A stretch of DNA of 64,000 bases, from positions 1 to 64,000 of the forward strand of contig NZ_QFZK01000017.1 of assembly GCF_003415675.1 (NCBI RefSeq), written 5' to 3'. The stretch's first letter is position 1. Every line of letters begins with the position of its first letter. The position numbers and the translations under genes are program-made. Below the pieces are notes generated by a model, which saw nothing but the letters and a program-made list of their open reading frames with translations, was not told the DNA's origin and did not search any database. Origin of the DNA: Rhodoferax lacus. GTDB taxonomy: Bacteria; Pseudomonadota; Gammaproteobacteria; Burkholderiales; Burkholderiaceae_C. Positions 16,729 to 24,708 of this stretch are shown here, piece by piece.

Positions 16729-17322
16729 TCAGGAAACAGGGGGTTCGTCCGCATCGAAGCGGTCTTCCGGCATGCGGCTGCGTTTGCGCAGCACCAGCAC
16801 CAGCACCAGCAAGCCGCCCACCAGCATGACACCGGGGCCGGCCCACAGCAACACCGTGGTGGCCTTGAAGGGGGGGCGGTACAGCACAAAGTCGCCATAG
16901 CGGTCGGTCATGTAGGCGGTGATCTGCTGGTCTGTCATGCCTTTTTGCAGCAGCTCACGCACCTGCTGGCGCAAGTCGATGGCCAGGTCGGCATGGGAGT
17001 CGGCAATGGTCTGGTTCTGGCACACCAGGCAACGCAGCTCGGCGGCGATCTTGAGCATGCGCGCTTCAAGCACCGGGTCGGCGGCGGCGGGTACCGCCTC
17101 GGCAGCCGATGCGGCGGACATGCACAGGGATACACACAGGAGAAGGACAACTTCCCGCAGGGCCGCCCCAAGGGAAGTTAGCCCCCCCGGGGGGCAGCGA
17201 CCCGCGAAGCGGCGGAGCATGGGGGCCAGAACCTCCCGCAGGGCCGCCCCAAGGGAAGTTAGCCCCCGTGGGGGGCAGCGACCCGCGAAGCGGCGGAGCG
17301 TGGGGGCCAACAGATCAGCCAT
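16729..17322 (-). CDS. ccmH: cytochrome c maturation protein CcmH, with repeat-encoded N-terminal extension
   Basis: CcmH reduces and presents apocytochrome c thiols to the heme lyase. The active-site LRCLVCQNQTIADS is present, preceded by a signal-like stretch (VVLLLCVSLCMSAASA) and followed by a C-terminal membrane helix and charged tail. The only start that overlaps the ccmG stop in the usual way is the ATG at 17322. From it the first 55 or so residues are encoded by two 81-base tandem repeats (17150-17311) that keep the frame. Downstream in-frame starts are the Met inside the repeat or Met-Ser-Ala-Ala at about 17119. The core gene is certain; the true start is not. Confidence 0.85.
   Translation of the reverse strand: MADLLAPTLRRFAGRCPPRGLTSLGAALREVLAPMLRRFAGRCPPGGLTSLGAALREVVLLLCVSLCMSAASAAEAVPAAADPVLEARMLKIAAELRCLVCQNQTIADSHADLAIDLRQQVRELLQKGMTDQQITAYMTDRYGDFVLYRPPFKATTVLLWAGPGVMLVGGLLVLVLVLRKRSRMPEDRFDADEPPVS
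17150..17311. repeat. two tandem 81-bp copies of the dispersed repeat, inside the 5' end of ccmH
   Basis: Units at 17150-17230 and 17231-17311 are nearly identical and belong to the same family as copies at 1201, 11646 and 17895. Each is 81 bases, a multiple of three. The ccmH frame therefore reads through both as a 27-residue repeat containing LRRFAGRCPP and GLTSLGAALREV. The position, just after the start codon that overlaps ccmG, suggests insertion followed by duplication. Confidence 0.85.
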
Positions 17323-17860
17323 TTCCAGCCTCCTTTTGGAGTTGCTTCACCAGCGGAATCAGCTTGGTCTCAATCGCCTCGGGCGTGAAGGGGCCGATCT
17401 GCTTGTAGCGGATCACGCCCTTGGCGTCGATCAGAAACGATTCAGGCACGCCGTACACGCCGAAGTCAATGCCGACGCGTCCGTCACGGTCATACAGCGA
17501 GGCTTCATACGGATTGCCAAAGGTGGACAGCCATTTCATGCCGGCCATGCGCTCGTCCTTGTAGTTGAGGCCGTAAATCGGCAGCAGTTTCATGCGCGAA
17601 AACTCCACCAGCAGCGGGTGCTCCTCGCGGCAGGCCACACACCAGGAGGCAAACACATTGAGCAGCCAGACCTTGCCCAGCATGTCATCGCGCTTGATGA
17701 CGGCACCCGGCTTGTCCAACTGGTCCAGCGCAAAGGCCGGCGCCGGTTTGTTGATCAGTGGCGAAGGCACCTCACGCGGGTCCAGGCTCAGGCCCTTCAT
17801 CAGAAAGCCCACCAGGCCCAGAAAGATGGCCAGCGGCAGCAGAAACTTCAGGTATTTCAT
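17315..17860 (-). CDS. ccmG: thiol:disulfide interchange protein CcmG (DsbE)
   Basis: A 181-residue membrane-anchored thioredoxin-fold protein that reduces apocytochrome or CcmH cysteines in the periplasm. One N-terminal membrane helix (residues 5-22) is followed by the thioredoxin domain. The active site is WCVAC, and the acidic CcmG segment (GVYGVPESFLID) comes near 130, with the cis-proline just before ESFLID. The length is typical. It sits between ccmF and ccmH; its stop overlaps the proposed ccmH start by eight bases. Confidence 0.93.
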   Translation of the reverse strand: MKYLKFLLPLAIFLGLVGFLMKGLSLDPREVPSPLINKPAPAFALDQLDKPGAVIKRDDMLGKVWLLNVFASWCVACREEHPLLVEFSRMKLLPIYGLNYKDERMAGMKWLSTFGNPYEASLYDRDGRVGIDFGVYGVPESFLIDAKGVIRYKQIGPFTPEAIETKLIPLVKQLQKEAGNG

Positions 17861-17894
17861 GCTGGCTCTCCGCAGTTGGCGAACTTGGGGGACT

Positions 17895-17975
17895 CAACCC
17901 GGCGTCGGGCCGCCCCAAGCCGGGTTAGCCCCCTTGGGGGGCAGAGAGCCACACGCAGTGGGCGAACGTGGGGGC
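17895..17975. repeat. dispersed GC-rich palindromic repeat, copy C, between ccmF and ccmG
   Basis: This 81-base copy of the dispersed family (ggccgccccaagccgggtta, then gcccccttggggggcagaga) fills the gap between the stop of ccmF and the start of ccmG and ends directly at the ccmF stop codon. It breaks the otherwise tight ccm operon and could form a hairpin that lowers or delays downstream expression. Confidence 0.75.
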
Positions 17976-19928
17976 TCATGCTGTCCCTCCCGCCTTGCGG
18001 CGGTAGCGCCGGTCGCTCACGGCCAGCAGCCCGCCAAAGGCCATCAACAGGCAGCCACCCCAGATCCAGTCGATAAAGGGCTTCACGTAGACGCGGATGA
18101 TCCAGGCGCCGCCCTCCACTTCCTCACCCAGGGACACATAGAGGTCCCCGGTCAAACCAGGGTAGATGGCGGCCTCGGTCATGGGATTTTGCTGCACGCG
18201 GTACACGCGCTTTTCAGGGCTGAGTTCGGTGATCCTGCTGCCGTTGCGCGAGATTTCCATGGTCGCACGGGTGGCATCGTAATTGGGGCCCGCCACGTCC
18301 CTCACCCCCTTGAAGGTGAAGGCGTAGCCGCGCAAGGTGGTGGTGTCACCCACACTCATCTTGACGTCACTCTCCACCTCGTAGGTCCTGACCATGGTGA
18401 CGCCAATGCAGAAGGCCGCCACACCCAGGTGGGCCACCATCATGCCGGCCAGGGCGCGGGGAATCTGGCCGGTCTTGCGGCGAATTTCTGCGAAGCCTTT
18501 TCCCTCAGGACGCACGCGCTCCCAGAAATCGGTGGCGACCGAGCTGATGATCCAGAAGGCCATGAGCAGGCCCAGGCTGGCCAGCAAATGGATGGAGCCC
18601 GCCAGCCAGCCAGAGACCAATGCGGCCACCACAGCCACGCCCGCGGCCCACTTCAGGCGGCTGGCCAGATCGGGCACCGAGGTTTCTTTCCAGCGCGCCA
18701 TCGGGCCCACACCCATCAGGAAGATGGTGGGCACCATCAGCGGCAGGAACACCGAGTCGAAATACGGTGGCCCGACGGAAATCTTGCCCATGCCCAGGGC
18801 GTCCAGGATCAGCGGGTACAGGGTGCCCAGCAGCACCGCGCCCGCAGCCACCATGAACAGCACGTTGTTGGCCAGCAGCGCCGTTTCCTTGGAGAACAGC
18901 GCAAAGCGCGCGCCCAGGCCCACCGTGGGTGCGCGCCAGGCAAAGAGGGTGAAAGAAGAGCCGATCACCACCGTCAGGAAGGCCAGGATAAACAGGCCGC
19001 GGCGCGGGTCGGTGGCAAAGGCATGCACCGAGGACAGCACGCCGGAGCGGACCAGGAACGTGCCCAGGAGCGAAAACGAAAACGCCAGAATCGCCAGCAT
19101 CACGGTCCAGTTCTTGAAGCTGCCGCGCTTCTCGGTCACCGCCAGTGAGTGAATCAGCGCCGTGCCCAGCAGCCAGGGCATGAGCGAGGCGTTTTCCACC
19201 GGATCCCAGAACCACCAGCCGCCCCAGCCCAGTTCGTAATAGGCCCAGGAGCTGCCCATGGCAATGCCCACGGTGAGAAACATCCAGGCTACCGTGGTCC
19301 AGGGACGGGTCCAGCGCGCCCAGGTGGCATCCAGGTTGCCGCCAATCAGCGCGGCAATGGCAAAGGCAAACGCCACGCAAAAGCCCACATAGCCCATGTA
19401 CAGCGTGGGCGGGTGGAACACCATGCCCGGATCCTGCAGCAGCGGGTTCAGGTCGCGTCCGTCGGCAGGCACCGGGAACAGGCGGTCAAACGGGTTGGAG
19501 GTGAGCAGCATGAAGAGCAAGAAGCCCACCGTGACCAGGCCCATGACGGACAGAATGCGCGAGAGCACGGGACGCGGCAGGTGGCGGCTGAACAGGGCCA
19601 CGGCCATCATCCATACCACCAGCATCTGCACCCACAGCAGCAAGGAGCCTTCATGGCCGCCCCAGAAACCGGCGATCTGGTAGGGCAGCGGCAGCTGGGT
19701 GTTGGAGTTGGATGCCACGTACAGCACCGAGAAGTCGCTGCGCACAAACGACACCATCAGGCAGACCGAGGCCAGGCTGACCAGCACGAACAGCGCATAG
19801 GCCGAGGGGCGCGCCAGCGCCATCCAGTCTTCGCGTCCGCGCCCCGCCCCCCACATCGGGACCACGCCAAGTACCAGCGCTGCGCCCAATGCCAGCCAGA
19901 GAAGAAAGTGACCGATTTCAGGAATCAT
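17976..19928 (-). CDS. ccmF: heme lyase subunit CcmF
   Basis: A 650-residue polytopic inner-membrane protein that joins heme to apocytochrome c. It has about 15 hydrophobic segments. The tryptophan-rich heme-binding WWD motif GGWWFWDPVENASLMPWL is near residue 230. Conserved periplasmic histidines follow, and there is a large periplasmic domain near the C-terminus. The length is normal for CcmF. It follows ccmE by two bases. Its stop abuts a dispersed repeat. Confidence 0.96.
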   Translation of the reverse strand: MIPEIGHFLLWLALGAALVLGVVPMWGAGRGREDWMALARPSAYALFVLVSLASVCLMVSFVRSDFSVLYVASNSNTQLPLPYQIAGFWGGHEGSLLLWVQMLVVWMMAVALFSRHLPRPVLSRILSVMGLVTVGFLLFMLLTSNPFDRLFPVPADGRDLNPLLQDPGMVFHPPTLYMGYVGFCVAFAFAIAALIGGNLDATWARWTRPWTTVAWMFLTVGIAMGSSWAYYELGWGGWWFWDPVENASLMPWLLGTALIHSLAVTEKRGSFKNWTVMLAILAFSFSLLGTFLVRSGVLSSVHAFATDPRRGLFILAFLTVVIGSSFTLFAWRAPTVGLGARFALFSKETALLANNVLFMVAAGAVLLGTLYPLILDALGMGKISVGPPYFDSVFLPLMVPTIFLMGVGPMARWKETSVPDLASRLKWAAGVAVVAALVSGWLAGSIHLLASLGLLMAFWIISSVATDFWERVRPEGKGFAEIRRKTGQIPRALAGMMVAHLGVAAFCIGVTMVRTYEVESDVKMSVGDTTTLRGYAFTFKGVRDVAGPNYDATRATMEISRNGSRITELSPEKRVYRVQQNPMTEAAIYPGLTGDLYVSLGEEVEGGAWIIRVYVKPFIDWIWGGCLLMAFGGLLAVSDRRYRRKAGGTA

Positions 19929-19930
19929 GT

Positions 19931-20386
19931 TTATTTGCTCACAACCAGGGATGCTGAGGTTTTCTCGTTGCTCTTTGCAGCGTTCTTCAGAGCTTCGGCC
20001 GCCTCGGGCGGCATGTAGTTTTCATCGTGCTTGGCCAGGACTTCCTTGGCCACGAAGACGCCGTCCTGCAGCTTGCCCTGCGCCACCACGCCTTTGCCTT
20101 CCTTGAACAGGTCGGGCAGGATGCCCTCGAAGTGCACCGGCACGCTTTGCGCCGTGTCGGTCACCTGGAAGTCCACCGCCACGCCGGTGCGCTTGACGCT
20201 GCCGGCCACCACCAGGCCGCCCAGGCGGAAGGTGCGGTTCACGGGGGCTTCCTTGGTGGTGATTTGCGTGGGTGAAAAGAAGAACACCAGGTTGCTCTGG
20301 AATGCATTGAGGATCAGCGTGGCCGCAGCCGCAATCACCAGAACCACACCGGCCGCAATGGCCAGACGTTTATGCCGTGTTTTCAT
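19931..20386 (-). CDS. ccmE: periplasmic heme chaperone CcmE
   Basis: A 151-residue membrane-anchored heme carrier. After one N-terminal membrane helix (residues 8-28) comes the OB-fold domain. The covalent heme histidine is in HDENYMPPE, matching HXXXY. The C-terminal tail is flexible and charged. CcmE takes heme from CcmABCD and passes it to CcmF. Its ATG overlaps the ccmD stop (ATGA). Confidence 0.96.
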   Translation of the reverse strand: MKTRHKRLAIAAGVVLVIAAAATLILNAFQSNLVFFFSPTQITTKEAPVNRTFRLGGLVVAGSVKRTGVAVDFQVTDTAQSVPVHFEGILPDLFKEGKGVVAQGKLQDGVFVAKEVLAKHDENYMPPEAAEALKNAAKSNEKTSASLVVSK

Positions 20387-20559
20387 ACCTGTTCACCTTC
20401 TTCGTTCAGTTCAGCAGCAGCCCGCAGCGCGGCCCGGTGCCGTTGGGCCGCCAGCGCGGGCTCCAGCAGCATCCAGGCGGCCGTCACCGCATACGAGCCC
20501 CATACATACAAGCCATAGCCTCCCATGGCAAAAAAATCTGATGCACTATTCCAGATCAT
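20383..20559 (-). CDS. ccmD: heme exporter subunit CcmD
   Basis: A 58-residue single-span membrane protein, short enough to be missed by automatic calling. It begins with [20 protein letters not shown], the typical CcmD opening with GGYG...YVW. It continues through the membrane helix ([12 protein letters not shown]) into a basic cytoplasmic tail ([10 protein letters not shown]). CcmD releases holo-CcmE from CcmABC. It starts four bases past the ccmC stop and overlaps ccmE by four bases. The position and pattern make this a confident call. Confidence 0.93.
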   Translation of the reverse strand: MIWNSASDFFAMGGYGLYVWGSYAVTAAWMLLEPALAAQRHRAALRAAAELNEEGEQV

Positions 20560-20563
20560 GTCT

Positions 20564-21313
20564 TTACCCTTGTTTCTTTAAGGCCAAGGCCTGCACCCAG
20601 TCGGTTCCGGCTTCGCGCTCGAGCACGATGGCCCGCGCCCTGACAAACACCACCGCAAAGGCATAGGCCCAGAAGGCAAAGGTCATCAGCAGCATGGAAG
20701 TCAGCATGGTGCTGGCCATCTTGGGCGCGGCCGTCATGCTGATAGTCGCCCCCTGGTGCAGGGTGTTCCACCAGCGCACCGAGAAGTAAATGATGGGCAC
20801 ATTCACCGCACCGATGATGGCCAGCAGGGCACCGGCATGGTCGGCACGGCGCACATCGTCAATGGCCTCGACCAGGGCCATGAAGCCCAGGTACAGAAAC
20901 AGCAGGATGAGCTCGGAGGTCAGGCGCGCATCCCACACCCACCAGGCGCCCCAGGTGGGCTTGCCCCAGAAGGCACCGGTCCACAGGGCCAGAAAGGTGA
21001 AGGCCGCACCGGTGGGCGCAATCGCCCGGGCCATCATGGAGGCCAGGCGCGCATTGGCAGCCCAGCCAAACGCGGCCCATCCTGCCATGGCCAGGTACAG
21101 CACCATGGACATCCAGGCGGCGGGCACATGGATGAAGATGATGCGGTAGGCGTCGCCCTGGGTGGCGTCGGTGGGCGCCACAAAGAAGCCCACGTACAGA
21201 CTCCACACGGCCAGCACGGCGGCGGTGGCGTACAGCCAGGGCACGCACCAGCCGGCCAGTGCGTAAAAGCGCTTGGGAGCGGCAAAGGTAAAAAGTCTTG
21301 GCAGTTTGTTCAT
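20564..21313 (-). CDS. ccmC: heme exporter/handling protein CcmC
   Basis: A 249-residue inner-membrane protein with six hydrophobic helices. The WWD heme motif is WGAWWVWDARLTSELILL near residue 130. Conserved histidines are in FIHVPAAWMSM and NTLHQG. CcmC loads heme onto CcmE. The ATG at 21313 overlaps the ccmB stop (ATGA). A longer frame upstream runs antisense-like through ccmB and is not real. Confidence 0.95.
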   Translation of the reverse strand: MNKLPRLFTFAAPKRFYALAGWCVPWLYATAAVLAVWSLYVGFFVAPTDATQGDAYRIIFIHVPAAWMSMVLYLAMAGWAAFGWAANARLASMMARAIAPTGAAFTFLALWTGAFWGKPTWGAWWVWDARLTSELILLFLYLGFMALVEAIDDVRRADHAGALLAIIGAVNVPIIYFSVRWWNTLHQGATISMTAAPKMASTMLTSMLLMTFAFWAYAFAVVFVRARAIVLEREAGTDWVQALALKKQG

Positions 21314-21972
21314 ACGGATATTCGCAAGGCGGCCGCCGTGGCCACAGGGGCTCCCAGAGAGGTCAACAACAGCATGGCCCCCAGCAGGTAGAAGTGGGCA
21401 TGGGGTGCCAGACCGGCTTCGGCTGCGGACACCGCACCGGCACCAAAAATCAGCACGGGTATGCACAGGGGCAGCACGATCAGCAGGATCAGCACCGCCG
21501 AATTGCGCAGCCCCAGGGTCAGGGCCGCACCCATGCCGCCCATGAGGCTGAGAATGGGCGTTCCCAGCAAAAGCCCCAGCGCCATCAGGCCAATCGCCTC
21601 CCAGGACAGACCAAACAGCAAGCCCAGCAGGGGAGACACTAACAGAAGCGGAACACCCGTCATCAGCCAGTGGGCAATGCACTTGGCCGCGGCCAGTTCG
21701 ATGGCCGAGAGCTGCGAAATCAGCATCTGCTCCAGCGAACCGTCGGCATGGTCACTGGTGTACATGGTGCCCAGCGACAGCATGGTGGACAACAGGGCAC
21801 AGACCCAGACGATGCCGGGCGCAATCTGCCTGAGCGTGGCCGCCTCCGGCCCCACGCCCAGCGGAAACAGGCTGGCCGCCACCACAAAGAAGACCACGGG
21901 CAGCAAGGCCTCGGCCGGGCGCCGGCTGGCCAGCTTCAGGTCGCGCGCCAGGATGGCCATCATGGGGCTCAC
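21310..21972 (-). CDS. ccmB: heme exporter membrane subunit CcmB
   Basis: A 220-residue ABC-transporter permease with six hydrophobic segments. It begins near ARDLKLASRRPAEALLPVVFF and contains YTSDHADGSLEQMLIS, both typical of CcmB. With CcmA it uses ATP to release holo-CcmE from CcmC. It overlaps ccmA by four bases and ccmC by four bases. The length is normal. Confidence 0.95.
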   Translation of the reverse strand: MSPMMAILARDLKLASRRPAEALLPVVFFVVAASLFPLGVGPEAATLRQIAPGIVWVCALLSTMLSLGTMYTSDHADGSLEQMLISQLSAIELAAAKCIAHWLMTGVPLLLVSPLLGLLFGLSWEAIGLMALGLLLGTPILSLMGGMGAALTLGLRNSAVLILLIVLPLCIPVLIFGAGAVSAAEAGLAPHAHFYLLGAMLLLTSLGAPVATAAALRISV

Positions 21973-22634
21973 TTGCGCGTGCCCTCCAGGCGCAGTTCCT
22001 GCAAAGCAACCCCATCGGGGCGGACCGGAATGTGGCTGGTAAACAGCACCGTGCCGCCGCGCTGCACGTTCTCCACAAACAGCTGCTGCACCAGGGCCAG
22101 GCCGGCGTCATCCAGTGCGTCAAAGGGTTCATCGAGCACCCAGAAGCCGGGGCGCTCTTCCAGCGCCAGACGGGCCAGGGCCACGCGCCTGCGCTGGCCT
22201 TGCGAGAGCATGCGCACCGGCAGCTTGCGGCGGTGGTGCACACCCATGCGGCGCAGGGCCGCTTCCATGCGTTCGGCGGAGCAGCTGCGGCCATGCACGG
22301 TGGTCATGAAATGCAGGGCTTCGAGAGCCGTGAGGTCGTCCTTGAGGGCGTTGGCGTGGCCCATGTAGACCAGGCGCGCCTTGTAGTCTTCAGACTGTGC
22401 CAGGGGCTGCCCGCCCCAGCTGAGCTGGCCGCCGTCGGGGCGTGAGAGCCCGGCAATCACCCGCAGCAGGCTGGTCTTGCCGCTGCCGTTGGAGCCGCGC
22501 AGCCATACCAGTTGCCCGGCCTGCAGCTCGAAATTCAAGGCCTTGAAGAGAACCTCGTTGCCCCGGCGAACGGTCAGGTCCTGGGCCCGCACGCCCGCGC
22601 CCTGTTCGTTGTGAAGAGTCAAATCTGTTGCCAA
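21969..22634 (-). CDS. ccmA: heme exporter ATP-binding subunit CcmA
   Basis: A 221-residue ABC ATPase. Walker A is GSNGSGKTS, the signature is LSQGQRRRVALARL and Walker B is WVLDEPFDALD. The first codon used here is TTG at 22634; a GTG 14 codons downstream would give the more usual CcmA start. It is the first gene of the ccm run. Upstream 187 bases separate it from the DUF3443 gene. A TATAAT-like gataat lies on the minus strand at 22711-22716 but without a good -35 partner, so a separate ccm promoter is possible but unproven. Confidence 0.92.
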   Translation of the reverse strand: MATDLTLHNEQGAGVRAQDLTVRRGNEVLFKALNFELQAGQLVWLRGSNGSGKTSLLRVIAGLSRPDGGQLSWGGQPLAQSEDYKARLVYMGHANALKDDLTALEALHFMTTVHGRSCSAERMEAALRRMGVHHRRKLPVRMLSQGQRRRVALARLALEERPGFWVLDEPFDALDDAGLALVQQLFVENVQRGGTVLFTSHIPVRPDGVALQELRLEGTRK

Positions 22635-22820
22635 GGTAAATGTGGATCAAGCCAGCGGGGCCAAACGCTGCCCAAGCGCTGCGCGCTGCAGACGGCCCGG
22701 GTGCCAAGTCATTATCGCCTACGCCCACTGCCAGACCATGACGCAAGTCAAGCTAGTTCGCCCGGCTTGTAAGCACCGGTAAAGCGCCCTGCATCATCTG
22801 GAAGATTCGTTAGGGTTTTC

Positions 22821-24236
22821 TTAAAGTGGGGCTGCGGTCCAGGCGTACCAGGGAGCAACGATGGGGCCTGTGATGTCCCAAATCGACATATAGACTTTTT
22901 TGCCATAGAAGAAGGGCATGCCCCAGGCAAAGGTGGTGGTGTCCGGCGCACCTGATGTCATGGGCACATAACCCGCAGCATTGCCAAAGGCGGTGTTGCG
23001 GGTCGAACTCAGCGCCTCAAAATTGCCAATTTGAAAGGGCACGGCCACCGTATCGGCCAGCGGGGGCGGCACCGGGCCGTCACCATCCGAGAGCAGCGCT
23101 TCGACGTTCATCTTGCCCGGTGGACAGTACCAGGTCGAACCCCTGCAGGTGGCAATGGACGGGTCGTAGAAAAACAGGGCATTGGTGCCGGTATCGAGGT
23201 AACTGTTGGCGAAGGTCATCCCGTTGAACTGGGTGGTGATGCTGAGATACGAGTCCGGGTTGAGCGCCATACCCACGCCCAGCTTGACCTTGCGGACACC
23301 TGTGGGCACCGTGTTGTTGGCCCGCGTGTCCACACCCAGGATCAACTCGCCGCTGGCAGTGGCAGCGCCCGGTTGACCGTCCGGAATGGCAGGCATGACC
23401 AGCGCGACCCCGCCACTGAAAGCCGTAGCCAGTGCCGACACCGGATTGGAAACCTGAAAGGGTACGTCCATGGGGGCCAGGCTGCAGGCTGTGGGGTCAC
23501 TCGTGCCCTGCGGGCACATGTAATAGAGCACCGAAGACCCCGTGAAAATGTTGTTCGGGCGGTCCTGGTATTGGCCGAACTTGCAGTCCGAGCCGCAATC
23601 CAGGTTGGTACTGCCTATGCCCAGAATGCCGTTGGCCCCCAGGCTGCCAGCCGAGCTCAGGATGTTGGAGTTTTGCGCCGTGGAGTTGGTCACATCGAGG
23701 CAGTTGGCCGTGGGCGCAAGTGCTCCCTGGTCATCGATGAGCTGGATGGCAACCGGCGGGAAGGTGGTCTTCTGCGTGCCCAGGATGATGTCGGCTTTTA
23801 CGTTGGCGCCCCACAGACCGCCGATCACAAACGGAAAACATTGCCAGGCGTTTTGCACTGGGGCCAGGTTCGCGGACAGCTGGATGGGCGGCAGCACCGC
23901 GTGGACAACCTTGCTGGCCAGCACGCGCAGGCCCACCGAGCCGGTGTCCACGATCACATGGTCGATGGTGTCACACTGCGTGGCATCGCCCGGCGTGCAA
24001 ACCTTGACCGTGGCGTAAAGCAAATTGGTGTTGATGCCGAAGGACTGTGGACCTTCCTCCACCTTGATTTGCAGGTTGTTCTCGGTCTGCACAAAGTTGG
24101 TGGCCACGGCCGGGCTCAAACCCAGGCTGTTGAGCCCGCTTCCGCTGATCGTGGTGGTGGTGGAACTGCCGCCTCCGCACCCTGCCAGAAAGGCGGGCAC
24201 AGCAAGGGCCAAGGCAAGCCAGGAGATCCGTTTCAC
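22821..24236 (-). CDS. DUF3443 lipoprotein with two pepsin-like DTG motifs
   Basis: A 471-residue protein beginning at GTG 24236 with a lipoprotein signal (ALAVPAFLAGC; lipidated Cys20). It matches the DUF3443 family of Burkholderiales. Two aspartic-protease-type motifs stand out: VIVDTGSVGLRVL (Asp97) and SYLDTGTNALFF (Asp348). Between them are NGILGIG and ELILGVDT, which resemble pepsin landmarks (DGILGLG, GGVD). This suggests a two-lobed pepsin-like fold tethered to a membrane, either an active peptidase or a binding relative. There are several Cys pairs, as expected outside the cytoplasm. It follows DUF2844 by about eight bases and ends the pre-ccm block. The protease idea is inference. 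Confidence 0.78.
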   Translation of the reverse strand: MKRISWLALALAVPAFLAGCGGGSSTTTTISGSGLNSLGLSPAVATNFVQTENNLQIKVEEGPQSFGINTNLLYATVKVCTPGDATQCDTIDHVIVDTGSVGLRVLASKVVHAVLPPIQLSANLAPVQNAWQCFPFVIGGLWGANVKADIILGTQKTTFPPVAIQLIDDQGALAPTANCLDVTNSTAQNSNILSSAGSLGANGILGIGSTNLDCGSDCKFGQYQDRPNNIFTGSSVLYYMCPQGTSDPTACSLAPMDVPFQVSNPVSALATAFSGGVALVMPAIPDGQPGAATASGELILGVDTRANNTVPTGVRKVKLGVGMALNPDSYLSITTQFNGMTFANSYLDTGTNALFFYDPSIATCRGSTWYCPPGKMNVEALLSDGDGPVPPPLADTVAVPFQIGNFEALSSTRNTAFGNAAGYVPMTSGAPDTTTFAWGMPFFYGKKVYMSIWDITGPIVAPWYAWTAAPL

Positions 24237-24243
24237 GCGGCGG

Positions 24244-24708
24244 TCAACCTTGTCCGAGGGTCTGGAAACGCATGCCGGCAGGCAGCATGGAGGGCCTGTA
24301 GGCAAAGCCCCGGTACACATTCAGGTGGGCCGAAGACTGCACCACCAGGTCCGCGCCATCGTGGCGAAACTGCCGCTGGATGCCGCCCCGCTGCGCAGCC
24401 GCCTGCACGGCGTCGTTGTACTTGCCGTACGAGCTGCCCAAGAGGCTGAAGAGGTCGGGCTTGTACAGGGTGGTCCAGTTCACCGCAAACACCTGCCCGT
24501 TGCCCGCGACGAACTGGCGCACACGCGAACCATCGGCCATCTTGAGTTCATGCACGGTGTACTGCGCAGCGCGCACCTGGGAATGCTGTGCGCGCATGCG
24601 CACCCGTGCGCTGTCGATGGAGCTCTCTGCCTCACCCAGGCCGGCCCAGGCCGGTGATGCAGCCAGCAGGCCCAGCAGCAGCCAGCGCGCCGGGCTACTG
24701 GAAGTCAT
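24244..24708 (-). CDS. DUF2844 domain protein, exported
   Basis: A 154-residue secreted protein with a signal peptide ending near AWA. Its globular domain, with YTVHELKMADGSRVRQFVA and VFAVNWTTLYKPDL, matches the DUF2844 family, which commonly pairs with DUF3443 in Burkholderiales. Function is unknown. It starts inside the last codons of the beta-barrel gene (14-base overlap) and is followed at once by the DUF3443 lipoprotein, so all three are translationally linked. The pairing suggests the two DUF proteins act together in the envelope, perhaps processing or supporting the cytochrome/porin complex. Confidence 0.78.
   Translation of the reverse strand: MTSSSPARWLLLGLLAASPAWAGLGEAESSIDSARVRMRAQHSQVRAAQYTVHELKMADGSRVRQFVAGNGQVFAVNWTTLYKPDLFSLLGSSYGKYNDAVQAAAQRGGIQRQFRHDGADLVVQSSAHLNVYRGFAYRPSMLPAGMRFQTLGQG

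Noticed and set aside
17150..17311. Tandem repeats as a CRISPR or a VNTR with coding purpose
   Set aside because: Only two units, no spacers, and the same element is dispersed elsewhere at gene edges; better seen as REP-like copies.
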